Source: Paraburkholderia podalyriae (GTDB taxonomy: Bacteria; Pseudomonadota; Gammaproteobacteria; Burkholderiales; Burkholderiaceae). From it: a DNA stretch of 64,000 nt. Under the pieces are notes generated by a model. It saw only the letters and a program-made list of their open reading frames with translations, was not told where the DNA came from and did not search any database. Shown one piece after another: positions 39,412 to 47,643 of the stretch (position 1 is its first letter; every line of letters starts with the position of its first letter). A program made the position numbers and the translations under genes. The DNA lies in assembly GCF_014397785.1 (NCBI RefSeq), contig NZ_VZQQ01000023.1:1-64000 (forward strand). The letters are read 5' to 3'.

Positions 39412-42400
39412 TTACTGGCAAGCCTCGCACTCGTCGAAGCCCGGATCGCCCGGACGCATCATGCAGACCGGACCCTCCGCTTCGGGTGCCGCTTCGACCG
39501 CGACCGCGGCAGTCGCTGCGACCGCTGCAGCAGCCTGGAAGCCGCCGCCCACACCACCCGCTGCGCCGCCGTCCATGCCGAAGCCGCCTGCCGCGCCACC
39601 CGAGCCGTCATGACCCGAGCTCACCGCGTTCAGCGCGCCGTGCGCGACCGTCGACTTCTCGACGTGCGTCGCCGCCATCGTGCGCAGGTAATAGGTGGTC
39701 TTCAGACCGCGCAGCCATGCGAGCTTGTAGATCTCGTCGAGCTTCTTGCCCGATGCGCCCGCCATGTAGATGTTCAGCGACTGCGCCTGGTCGATCCACT
39801 TCTGACGACGCGAGGCCGACTCGACGAGCCATACCGGATCGACTTCGAACGCGGTCGCGTAGATCGCACGCAGATCGGCCGGGATGCGGTCGATGCGCGA
39901 CAGCGTGCCGTCGAAGTACTTCAGGTCGGCGACCATCACTTCGTCCCACAGGCCGCGTGCCTTCAGGTCGCGCACCAGGTAGTCGTTGACCACCGTGAAC
40001 TCGCCCGACAGGTTCGACTTCACGTACAGGTTCTGATAGGTCGGCTCGATGCACGCCGACACGCCGATGATGTTCGAGATCGTCGCGGTCGGCGCGATCG
40101 CGACGCAGTTCGAGTTGCGCATGCCGTAGGTCGAGATGCGCGAGCGCAGCGCGGGCCAGTCCATCGACTCGCTCGAATCGACCTCGACATAACCGCCGCG
40201 CGCTTCAGCGAGCAGCGCCACCGAATCCTGCGGGAGGATGCCGCGATCCCACAGCGAGCCGCGGTAGCTCGAGTAGCGGCCGCGCTCTTCGGCGAGCTCG
40301 GTCGACGCGTAGTACGCGTAGTAGCAAACCGCTTCCATCGAGCGATCGGCGAACTCGACCGCTTCCTGCGACGCGTACGGCGTGCGCAGCACGTGCAGGC
40401 AGTCCTGGAAGCCCATGATGCCGAGGCCGACCGGACGGTGCTTCAGGTTCGAGTTACGCGCCTTGGCGACCGCGTAGTAGTTGATGTCGATCACGTTGTC
40501 GAGCATGCGCATCGCGACGCTGATCGTGCGCTTCAGCTTGTCGTGGTCGAGCGCGAGCGTGCCGTCGGCCTGTTCCTTCAGGTGCGCGACGAGGTTCACC
40601 GAGCCGAGGTTACAGACGGCAATTTCGGCGTCGCTGGTGTTCAGCGTGATTTCCGTGCACAGGTTCGACGAATGGACGACGCCGACGTGCTGCTGCGGCG
40701 AGCGCACGTTGCACGGATCCTTGAACGTGATCCACGGATGGCCGGTTTCGAACAGCATGCCAAGCATCTTGCGCCACAGCTGCGCCGCCGGGATCTTCTT
40801 GAACAGCTTGATCTCGCCGCGCGCGACCTTGGCTTCGTAAGCCGTGTAAGCCGCTTCGAATTCGGCACCGAACTTGTCGTGCAGATCCGGGCAGGTGGAC
40901 GGCGAGAACAGTATCCAGTCGCCGCCTTCCATCACCCGCTTCATGAACAGATCGGGAATCCAGTTCGCGGTGTTCATGTCGTGCGTGCGACGACGGTCGT
41001 CGCCGGTGTTCTTGCGCAGCTCGAGGAATTCCTCGATGTCGAGGTGCCACGATTCGAGGTACGCGCACACCGCGCCCTTGCGCTTGCCGCCCTGGTTGAC
41101 GGCGACCGCCGTGTCGTTGACGACCTTCAGGAACGGCACGACGCCCTGCGACTTGCCGTTGGTGCCCTTGATGTGCGAGCCGAGCGCGCGCACACGGGTC
41201 CAGTCGTTGCCGAGGCCGCCGGCGAACTTCGACAGCAGCGCGTTTTCCTTCAGTGCTTCGTAGATGCCGTCGAGGTCGTCGTCGACCGTGGTCAGGTAGC
41301 ACGACGACAGCTGCGAGCGGCGCGTGCCCGAGTTGAACAGCGTCGGCGTCGAGCTCATGAAGTCGAAGCTCGACAGCACGTTGTAGAACTCGACCGCGCG
41401 CGCTTCGCGGTCGATCTCGTTCAGCGACAGACCCATCGCGACACGCATAAAGAATGCCTGCGGCATCTCGATACGCACGTTGTCGTGATGCAGGAAGTAG
41501 CGGTCGTACAGCGTCTGCAGACCGAGGTAGCCGAACTGAAGGTCGCGGTCCGCGTCGAGCGCGGCGCCGAGGCGCTTCAGGTCGAACTGCAGCAGCTTGT
41601 CGTCGAGCAGCTCGGCTTGCACGCCGCGCTTGATGAACTGCGGGAAGTACTCGGCATAGCGCTCGCCCATTTCGGCTTGCGTGACTTCCTCTTCGAGGAT
41701 TTCACGGCGGATGGTGTGCAGCAGGATACGCGCGGTGACCTGACTGTAGGCCGGGTCCTTTTCGATCATCGTGCGGGCAGCGAGGATGGCCGAGTCGTAC
41801 ACCTGGCTCATCGGCACGCCGTCGTACAGGTTCTTCACCGTTTCCGCGACGATCGGCTCGGCGCTCACCGCGTCGCCGAGGTTCGCGCACGCGGATTCGA
41901 TGATGCCCTGCAGCGCAGCCATATCCAGCGGACGCGTGATGCCGTTGTCGGTCACGGTCAGACCGGGCGTGTTGGCCGCGTCCGCATGCTCGTCATGCGC
42001 GCGCACCTGGTTGCGCTTCTCGCGATACAGCACGTAAGCACGCGCGACGTTGTGTTCGCCGCCGCGCATCAGCGCGAGTTCGACCTGATCCTGAATGTCT
42101 TCGATATGGAACGTGCCGCCGTTCGGACGGCTGCGCACCAGCGCGCGCACCACGTTCTGCGTGAGTTGCTCGACCAGTTCACGCACACGCGCCGATGCCG
42201 CGCCCTGACCACCATTGACGGCGAGGAACGCCTTCGTCACGGCGATCGCGATTTTCGACGGCTCGAACGACACCACGCTGCCGTTGCGGCGGATCACCTT
42301 GTAGTCGGCGTAGTTCGCTTGCGGCGCGAGCGCCTGCGCGCCTTGAGTCTGGCCGAACGCCTGGCCAGTCGGTGAGCCCTCGTACCGGGTCGTCACGTTG

Positions 42401-42414
42401 TCGGTGGTTTGCAT
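39412..42414 (-). CDS. nrdA: Class Ia ribonucleotide reductase, alpha subunit (R1)
   Basis: NrdA reduces ribonucleoside diphosphates. The 1000-residue protein has one N-terminal ATP cone (about 38-138, VIRRNGSVVSFEPSKIAIAV), then STPTLFNSGTRRSQLSSCYL (first redox cysteine), SSNLCTEI and NLGSVNL (catalytic Cys region), and ends in a Gly/Ala-rich flexible arm with the terminal pair ECEACQ that passes electrons from thioredoxin. The Gly/Ala arm (about 925-985) is longer than in E. coli. AGGAG sits eight bases before the ATG at 42414. Promoter sequences point to NrdR and DnaA control. Confidence 0.97.
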   Translation of the reverse strand: MQTTDNVTTRYEGSPTGQAFGQTQGAQALAPQANYADYKVIRRNGSVVSFEPSKIAIAVTKAFLAVNGGQGAASARVRELVEQLTQNVVRALVRSRPNGGTFHIEDIQDQVELALMRGGEHNVARAYVLYREKRNQVRAHDEHADAANTPGLTVTDNGITRPLDMAALQGIIESACANLGDAVSAEPIVAETVKNLYDGVPMSQVYDSAILAARTMIEKDPAYSQVTARILLHTIRREILEEEVTQAEMGERYAEYFPQFIKRGVQAELLDDKLLQFDLKRLGAALDADRDLQFGYLGLQTLYDRYFLHHDNVRIEMPQAFFMRVAMGLSLNEIDREARAVEFYNVLSSFDFMSSTPTLFNSGTRRSQLSSCYLTTVDDDLDGIYEALKENALLSKFAGGLGNDWTRVRALGSHIKGTNGKSQGVVPFLKVVNDTAVAVNQGGKRKGAVCAYLESWHLDIEEFLELRKNTGDDRRRTHDMNTANWIPDLFMKRVMEGGDWILFSPSTCPDLHDKFGAEFEAAYTAYEAKVARGEIKLFKKIPAAQLWRKMLGMLFETGHPWITFKDPCNVRSPQQHVGVVHSSNLCTEITLNTSDAEIAVCNLGSVNLVAHLKEQADGTLALDHDKLKRTISVAMRMLDNVIDINYYAVAKARNSNLKHRPVGLGIMGFQDCLHVLRTPYASQEAVEFADRSMEAVCYYAYYASTELAEERGRYSSYRGSLWDRGILPQDSVALLAEARGGYVEVDSSESMDWPALRSRISTYGMRNSNCVAIAPTATISNIIGVSACIEPTYQNLYVKSNLSGEFTVVNDYLVRDLKARGLWDEVMVADLKYFDGTLSRIDRIPADLRAIYATAFEVDPVWLVESASRRQKWIDQAQSLNIYMAGASGKKLDEIYKLAWLRGLKTTYYLRTMAATHVEKSTVAHGALNAVSSGHDGSGGAAGGFGMDGGAAGGVGGGFQAAAAVAATAAVAVEAAPEAEGPVCMMRPGDPGFDECEACQ

Positions 42415-42727
42415 GTGCAAAGCTCCTGGTCTTGGAAATGGCGGCGGGTGCCGCGGATTAAATCGAACGCCGCGCCGCCGCGTGCGCGAGCGATGAGGTG
42501 CAGGAAGGCCGGCTACGCCGGTTGGCGGGATGCAACTGCGAGGAAGCCTGGTTCGATTTGATGGCGGTCTTCATCGGGTGGGTCGCGATCACTGGCTGGT
42601 CCTTTCGTGAATGCTTGTGGATGCGGCCGGAGATCCCCTACCGGCTGCGCCCCAGGAATTTTTTTCGCTGCCTGGAATGCTTGCGGCGCCATGCTCGAGG
42701 AGCGGGGCACCGCGGACATATCCACTC

Positions 42728-42760
42728 TTATTCACTCGGTTATGCACATGGTTATTCACC
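42728..42760. promoter_or_regulatory. Three DnaA-box-like 9-mers at 12-bp period upstream of nrdA
   Basis: TTATTCACT (42728-42736), TTATGCACA (42740-42748, a perfect TTATNCACA) and TTATTCACC (42752-42760) are direct repeats whose starts are exactly 12 bp apart. They lie just downstream of the nrdA promoter. DnaA is known to regulate nrdAB in E. coli, so a link of dNTP supply to replication initiation is plausible here. Confidence 0.7.
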
Positions 42761-42765
42761 GCACA

Positions 42766-42781
42766 ACACAAGATATAGTGC
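42766..42781. promoter_or_regulatory. NrdR box 1
   Basis: ACACAAGATATAGTGC matches the NrdR palindrome (acaCwAtATaTwGtgt, read on the other strand) at about 14 of 16 positions. It lies 31 bp from box 2, three helical turns, the spacing seen in known NrdR-controlled nrd operons. Confidence 0.75.
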
Positions 42782-42796
42782 GAAACTCAGTTGTCG

Positions 42797-42812
42797 GCAC
42801 CAAGTATAGTGG
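42797..42812. promoter_or_regulatory. NrdR box 2, overlapping the nrdA -10
   Basis: GCACCAAGTATAGTGG matches the NrdR consensus less well (about 11 of 16) but covers the -10 hexamer. Bound NrdR would block the promoter when dATP is high. Confidence 0.65.
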
Positions 42813-42830
42813 AGATTCAAGACAGGTCAA
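42803..42830 (-). promoter_or_regulatory. nrdA promoter
   Basis: On the minus strand TTGACC (42825-42830) and TATACT (42803-42808) are spaced 16 bases apart. This is one of the best sigma-70 promoters in the window. Confidence 0.7.
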
Positions 42831-42947
42831 ATCGTTTTATTTGCGTCGCCCGTCTTGACTTTTGCCTCGTGCGGCGCGCAGAAGCTCCCCGCAGAAGCAG
42901 GCTGCGCCTCGTTCTCTATGGATCACGCAAGATCGTGCGAAGGGGGA

Positions 42948-43544
42948 TTACCGCGTTTCGAAAAACTTGAGATAGGGGAAATACCGACCGTCGAGCGAGG
43001 TGTCGCGCTGCAGTCGCGGCCACTCGAAATGTGGACCGGGATCGGTCTTGCGGCCGGGCGCGATGTCGGAGTGACCGGCAAGCGCGTCGATCGGATAGCG
43101 CGCCTTCAGTGCGCTCACGAGCGCGGCGAGCGTGCGGTATTGCGCCGCTTCGAAGGCGGTGGTGTCGCTGCCTTCGAGCTCGATGCCGATCGAGAAATCA
43201 TTGCAGTGCTCGCGGCCGAAAAAATTCGACGGCCCGGCGTGCCACGCGCGCTCGTTGCACGACACGAACTGCTCGAGTGCGCCGTCGCGATGAACCACGA
43301 AATGCGCGGACACGCGCACGCCGCGCAGATGCGTGTCGTAGTACGGGTGGGCGTCGCAGTCGAGTGTGTTCTGGAACAGCTCGGCAATCGCGGTGCCGCC
43401 GAACTCGTTCGGCGGCAGGCTAATGTTGTGGACGACGATCAGCGTCGGCACCGCGCCTTGCGGCCGCGCTTCGAAATTCGGCGAGGGGAGCTTGCGTGCG
43501 GCGGCAACCCAACCGTCGGCATCGACGGTGAACGCGCCGCTCAT
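42948..43544 (-). CDS. ampD: 1,6-anhydro-N-acetylmuramyl-L-alanine amidase AmpD
   Basis: AmpD removes the stem peptide from anhydro-muropeptides in the cytoplasm during murein recycling and so keeps AmpR-type beta-lactamase induction low. The 198-residue zinc amidase shows VPTLIVVHNISLPP (ligand H39), HFVVHRDGALEQFVSCNERAWHAGPSNF, FSIGIELEG and GHSDIAPGRKTDPGPHFEW (H158 and D168). The ATG at 43544 overlaps the stop of the upstream small gene (ATGA). Confidence 0.95.
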   Translation of the reverse strand: MSGAFTVDADGWVAAARKLPSPNFEARPQGAVPTLIVVHNISLPPNEFGGTAIAELFQNTLDCDAHPYYDTHLRGVRVSAHFVVHRDGALEQFVSCNERAWHAGPSNFFGREHCNDFSIGIELEGSDTTAFEAAQYRTLAALVSALKARYPIDALAGHSDIAPGRKTDPGPHFEWPRLQRDTSLDGRYFPYLKFFETR

Positions 43545-43849
43545 CGGGCGTCGCGACCGCTCGGACGCGCGCCGTGGCGCTGTGCGTGCGCGGCGCAGCA
43601 GAACGCCTGCCCGGCGACGCTGACCGAGTCGCTCTCCGGCGCATGCACGCCGCACTCGACGCAGCGGATCATCGGCTCGGCAAGCTGCGGCTGTCCGTTC
43701 GACGCATGCACGCCGCCATTCGCGGCGCCGGCACCGTTAGCGCCACGGGCACCGGTGCGTTGCGCGGTGTGCGCGTCGTGGCGGCGCAGCGCCTTCACGA
43801 GCCATTGACCGACGATGAACAGCAGAATCAGCAAAAAGATTTGTCGCAT
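43541..43849 (-). CDS. PP0621-family small membrane protein with cysteine-rich tail
   Basis: This 102-residue protein has one N-terminal membrane span (MRQIFLLILLFIVGQWLVKAL), a Gly/Ala-rich linker and a metal-finger-like end: MIRCVECGVHAPESDSVSVAGQAFCCAAHA, with cysteines in C-x2-C and CC pairs. The pattern fits the PP0621 family of unknown function. It overlaps ampD and follows the CcsA-like gene by ten bases, so the three are one operon. Confidence 0.85.
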   Translation of the reverse strand: MRQIFLLILLFIVGQWLVKALRRHDAHTAQRTGARGANGAGAANGGVHASNGQPQLAEPMIRCVECGVHAPESDSVSVAGQAFCCAAHAQRHGARPSGRDAR

Positions 43850-43859
43850 GGGGACACGC

Positions 43860-44783
43860 TCACACTACAGGCCGGTGCAACAGCACCTCGAAAACAAAAC
43901 GGCTGCCGACGTACGCGAGCAACAGCGCGACGAACGAGGCCAGCACCCAGCGCAATGCCGCACGGCCGCGCCAGCCGGACACCTTGCGCGCGGTCAGTAG
44001 CGCGCCGAACATCACCCACGAAAGAATCGCGAAGACGGTCTTGTGATCGAGCCGCAACGCGCGGTCGATCAACTGCTCGCTGAACAGGATGCCCGACAGC
44101 AGCGTCAGCGTGAGCAGCACGAAGCCGGCGCCGATCAGACGGAACAGCAGCTTCTCGAGCGTGAGCAGCGGCGGCAGCGTGTCGAGCCAGCTCGACCACC
44201 AGCCGTTGCCCGCCGCCGCGTGGCGCTGCGCGAGAGCACCGCGCATCGCATGCAAGCGCCGCTCGACCGCCAGCATCAGCACCGCGTGCAGTGCCGCGAT
44301 CGCGAACAGACCGTATGCGATATTCGCGATCAGGAAATGCAGCTTGAACATCGGCGCGGCCGCATACGGCAGCACGCGCACGCCGCCGAACGCGAGCGGC
44401 AGCAGCGAGGCGACGCACGCGAGCGGCAACACCAGCAGCCGCAAGCCGTCGAGCGGGAAGAAGAAACTCTCGATCCAGTAAATGCCGGCGCCGAGCCAGA
44501 ACATCGCCGACAGCGCGAACGCGAAACCGAACACCATCGCGTTCTGCGGGAAGATCGTGGTATGCAGCAGCACGCCGTGAGCGAGCAGCGCGACCAACAG
44601 CAGCGCGCGCCCTGGCGCGCTCACGCCGGAGGCCACCGAAGCGCCCGCGCCGGCGGCATGAGCGGGCAGCGGCGGCACGCTCTCGAGCAGCGGCCGCACA
44701 GCCGCGTGCCGATGCGAGCGCCAGCCGGCCACGGAAAGGCCGCCATAGAGAAGCGCGGTGAGGGCATACAGTACAATATCCAT
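43860..44783 (-). CDS. CcsA/YpjD-like cytochrome c assembly family membrane protein
   Basis: This 307-residue protein has eight or so hydrophobic spans and belongs to the cytochrome-c-assembly (CcsA/HemX/YpjD) family. Visible marks are AGIYWIESFFF, FKLHFLIANIAYGLFAIAALHAVLM with conserved histidines, and LDHKTVFAILSWVMFGALL with a histidine near the C-terminus. It sits divergent from ffh as ypjD does in E. coli, so the YpjD-like assignment is favoured over a true haem-lyase. The role in the cell is not firmly known. Confidence 0.88.
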   Translation of the reverse strand: MDIVLYALTALLYGGLSVAGWRSHRHAAVRPLLESVPPLPAHAAGAGASVASGVSAPGRALLLVALLAHGVLLHTTIFPQNAMVFGFAFALSAMFWLGAGIYWIESFFFPLDGLRLLVLPLACVASLLPLAFGGVRVLPYAAAPMFKLHFLIANIAYGLFAIAALHAVLMLAVERRLHAMRGALAQRHAAAGNGWWSSWLDTLPPLLTLEKLLFRLIGAGFVLLTLTLLSGILFSEQLIDRALRLDHKTVFAILSWVMFGALLTARKVSGWRGRAALRWVLASFVALLLAYVGSRFVFEVLLHRPVV

Positions 44784-44863
44784 ATTCGAAGTTTACACTA
44801 GGGCCCTGCTCCGCGACGTCTTGCGCTTCGCGCGCTGCGCGGGCTCCACGTTCATCGCTCCCC

Positions 44864-46231
44864 ATGCTCGACAATCTGACTCAACGGATGGCGCGCGTCG
44901 TCAAGACGCTGCGCGGCGAAGCCCGGCTCACCGAGGCGAACACCCAGGAAATGCTGCGCGAAGTGCGTCTCGCACTGCTCGAGGCCGACGTGGCGCTGCC
45001 CGTCGTGCGCGAGTTCATCGCGAAGGTCAAGGAGAAGGCGCTCGGCGAGGAAGTGATCTCCAGCCTGTCGCCGGGTCAGGCGCTCGTCGGCGTCGTGCAG
45101 CGCGAACTGACCGCGGTGATCGGCGGCGATTACGAAGGCAAGGCCTCCGAACTCAATCTCGCCGTCACACCGCCCGCAGTCATCCTGATGGCGGGCCTGC
45201 AGGGCGCCGGCAAAACCACCACGGTCGGCAAGCTCGCAAAACTGCTGCGCGAGAAGTACAAGAAGAAGGTGCTGACCGTTTCGTGCGATGTCTATCGTCC
45301 CGCCGCTATCGCGCAGCTGAAAACGGTGACTGAGCAGGTCGGCGCGGACTTCTTCCCGTCGGAGCCGAACCAGAAGCCGGTCGACATCGCGCGCGCTGCG
45401 CTCGACTGGGCCAAGCGCCACTATCACGACGTGCTGCTCGTCGACACGGCCGGCCGTCTCGGTATCGACGAAGCGATGATGAATGAAATCGCCGCGCTGC
45501 ACGCCGAGCTGAAGCCGGCCGAAACGCTGTTCGTCGTCGACGCGATGCTTGGCCAGGACGCGGTCAACACCGCGAAGGCGTTCAGCGACGCGCTGCCGCT
45601 CACCGGCGTCGTGCTGACCAAGCTCGACGGTGATTCGCGCGGGGGCGCGGCGCTGTCGGTGCGTCACGTGACGGGCAAACCGGTCAAGTTCGTGGGTGTC
45701 GCCGAAAAACTCGACGGCCTCGAAGTGTTTCACCCGGACCGCATGGCGAGCCGGATTCTCGGCATGGGCGACATTCTCGCGCTGGTCGAGGAAGCGCAGC
45801 GTGGCGTCGACGTGCAGGCCGCGCAGAAGCTCGCCGACAAGGTCAAGAAAGGCGGCGACTTCGATCTCAACGATTTCCGCGCGCAGCTCACGCAAATGAA
45901 GGGTATGGGCGGCCTGTCGTCGCTGATGGACAAGTTGCCCGCGCAGTTCCAGCAGGCCGCGGCCGGCGCCGACATGAGCCAGGCCGAGAAGCAGATGCGC
46001 CGCATGGAAGGCATCATCAACTCGATGACGCCGGCGGAGCGCGCCAAGCCCGAACTGATCAAGGCGACCCGCAAGCGCCGCATCGCCGCGGGTGCGGGCG
46101 TGCAGGTGCAGGAAGTCAACCGCATGCTGAACCAGTACGAACAGATGCGCACGATGATGAAGAAGCTCAAGGGCGGCAACCTGCAGAAGATGATGCGCGG
46201 CATGAAAGGCATGATGCCCGGCATGCGCTAA
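44864..46231 (+). CDS. ffh: Signal recognition particle protein Ffh
   Basis: Ffh with 4.5S RNA targets nascent membrane proteins to FtsY. The 455-residue protein has the N domain (MLDNLTQRMARVVKTLRGEARL), the SRP GTPase with GLQGAGKTTTVGKLAKLL (111-128), DVYRPAAIAQLK, LLVDTAGRLGIDEAMM and LTKLDGDSRGGAALS, and the methionine-rich M domain (about 330-455) ending KMMRGMKGMMPGMR. It is divergent from the YpjD-like gene across 80 bases. Confidence 0.97.
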   Translation: MLDNLTQRMARVVKTLRGEARLTEANTQEMLREVRLALLEADVALPVVREFIAKVKEKALGEEVISSLSPGQALVGVVQRELTAVIGGDYEGKASELNLAVTPPAVILMAGLQGAGKTTTVGKLAKLLREKYKKKVLTVSCDVYRPAAIAQLKTVTEQVGADFFPSEPNQKPVDIARAALDWAKRHYHDVLLVDTAGRLGIDEAMMNEIAALHAELKPAETLFVVDAMLGQDAVNTAKAFSDALPLTGVVLTKLDGDSRGGAALSVRHVTGKPVKFVGVAEKLDGLEVFHPDRMASRILGMGDILALVEEAQRGVDVQAAQKLADKVKKGGDFDLNDFRAQLTQMKGMGGLSSLMDKLPAQFQQAAAGADMSQAEKQMRRMEGIINSMTPAERAKPELIKATRKRRIAAGAGVQVQEVNRMLNQYEQMRTMMKKLKGGNLQKMMRGMKGMMPGMR

Positions 46232-46389
46232 GCTGGATGGGAACGGCGCTCGCGCGCGCCGATGCGCGGCGCGGCTGACTTCGGCATCGTGCGGGTTTAT
46301 TCTGTAGCGCATCGCGTCGCCTCTCGCAGGAATGTCCCCCGGGATGTTGCCTCCCACACCATGTATACAGTTACCGTCCGTCAGACGTC

Positions 46390-46941
46390 ATGAACCGCGA
46401 AGAAGCCCTCCATATTTTTCAACGCTCCGAAGAGATCGTTTCGGCCTCGGACGTCACTGCGTCGATCGCCCGCATGGCGGCCGCCATCCGCGACGAGATC
46501 AGCGAGGACTTCCCGCTCGTTCTGTCGGTGATGGGCGGCGCCGCGGTATTCACCGGCATGCTGCTGCCGCACCTCGACTTCCCGCTCGAGTTCGACTACA
46601 TCCACCTGACGCGCTACCGCAATACGACGAAGGGCAGCAACGAGATGCAATGGCGCGTCGCGCCGGCCGAGGCGGTCAAGGATCGTGTGGTGCTCGTGCT
46701 CGACGACATCCTCGACGAAGGTGAGACGATGGCCGCGATCCGCGACCGCATTCTCGCGATGGGCGCGAAGCGCTTCCTGTCCGCGGTGCTGTGCGAGAAG
46801 ATCATTCCGAAGGCGAAGCCGCTGCGCCCCGATTACTGCGGCTTCGAAGTGCCGGACCGGTACGTGTTCGGCTGCGGGATGGATGCGAAAGGCTACTGGC
46901 GCAACCTCCCGACCATTCGGGCGCTGACCGAGGGGGCGTGA
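46390..46941 (+). CDS. hpt: Hypoxanthine(-guanine) phosphoribosyltransferase
   Basis: This enzyme salvages hypoxanthine and guanine with PRPP. The 183-residue protein has LVLSVMGGAAVFTGMLLPHL, the FDYIHLTRYRNTT region, the PRPP-binding VLVLDDILDEGETMAAIRDR (101-120) and DYCGFEVPDRYVFGCGMD, which stacks on the purine. It follows ffh by 158 bases, and a two-way terminator follows. Confidence 0.92.
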   Translation: MNREEALHIFQRSEEIVSASDVTASIARMAAAIRDEISEDFPLVLSVMGGAAVFTGMLLPHLDFPLEFDYIHLTRYRNTTKGSNEMQWRVAPAEAVKDRVVLVLDDILDEGETMAAIRDRILAMGAKRFLSAVLCEKIIPKAKPLRPDYCGFEVPDRYVFGCGMDAKGYWRNLPTIRALTEGA

Positions 46942-46965
46942 GCGGCGCATCCGCGAACCGGCGAA

Positions 46966-46992
46966 AAAAAGCAGCCTGGATGGCTGCTTTTT
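46966..46992. terminator. Bidirectional terminator between hpt and marC
   Basis: AAAAAGCAGCC (46966-46976) pairs with GGCTGCTTTTT (46982-46992) around TGGAT. T-runs are present on both strands, so it can end hpt on the plus strand and the marC transcript on the minus strand. Confidence 0.88.
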
Positions 46993-47031
46993 ATTGCTGC
47001 GACGATGGCAACTCGCAAGCCGACTCCCGCT

Positions 47032-47631
47032 TCACAGCTTGTGCACGAAAGAGCGGATACCACCGAGCATCATCTCGACCGAAATCGCGACGAGTACGAG
47101 GCCCATCAGCCGCTCGAACGCCGCCATCACCCGTTCACCGAGCCGCGCCTGAATGCGCTCGGCGAGCATCAGCACGATCGCGCAGATGATCATCGTGACG
47201 GTCAACGCGCCGACCCACTCGAATGTCTTGCCCGGCGCCTGCGAGGTCAGCAGCATGACCGTTGCGAGCGCCGACGGGCCCGCCAGCGCCGGAATCGCCA
47301 GCGGCACGATCAGCGGCTCGCCGCCGCGCGCGTCGCCGCCGAACGGACCGTCCGGATGCGGAAACACCATCCGCAGCGCGATCAGAAACAGCACGATGCC
47401 GCCGCCGATCCGCAGCGACTGGTCACTCAGGCTCATCATGCGCAGAAAGCTCTGCCCGAGCACCATGAACACCAGCAGGATCGCAAACGCGATCGCGACC
47501 TCGCGCAGGATCACGATCGTGCGCCGCTCCGGCGACACACCCCGCAGACAGCTGACGAAGATCGGGATGTTGCCGAGCGGATCGGTGATCAGGATCAGCA
47601 GCACGGTCGCGGACAGGAAGGTGTACTCCAC
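47032..47631 (-). CDS. MarC/UPF0056-family membrane protein
   Basis: This 199-residue protein has six predicted spans and the MarC pattern: TVLLILITDPLGNIPIFVSCL at the start, LRIGGGIVLFLIALRMVFP, PLAIPALAGPSALATVMLL and a last span LMGLVLVAISVEMMLGGI. E. coli MarC was once linked to drug resistance, but its role is not established. It follows proS by 12 bases, so both are likely on one transcript. Confidence 0.92.
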   Translation of the reverse strand: MEYTFLSATVLLILITDPLGNIPIFVSCLRGVSPERRTIVILREVAIAFAILLVFMVLGQSFLRMMSLSDQSLRIGGGIVLFLIALRMVFPHPDGPFGGDARGGEPLIVPLAIPALAGPSALATVMLLTSQAPGKTFEWVGALTVTMIICAIVLMLAERIQARLGERVMAAFERLMGLVLVAISVEMMLGGIRSFVHKL

Positions 47632-47643
47632 TGCCCGCTCCGC

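Larger units (their letters stand above)
42415..42802 (-). promoter_or_regulatory. Long 5' leader of nrdA
   Basis: The predicted transcript start near 42796 leaves a leader of about 380 bases before the ATG. Two short frames in it (42513-42725 and 42589-42771, minus strand) lack recognisable features. I did not find a B12-box or another known riboswitch signature. The DnaA-type sites lie in its first 70 bases. Confidence 0.4.

Noticed and set aside
39334..42375. 1013-codon open frame on the plus strand opposite nrdA
   Set aside because: It is an antisense shadow of nrdA in high-GC DNA: its translation is Arg/His/Val-rich with no motifs, while the other strand codes a perfect R1 protein.
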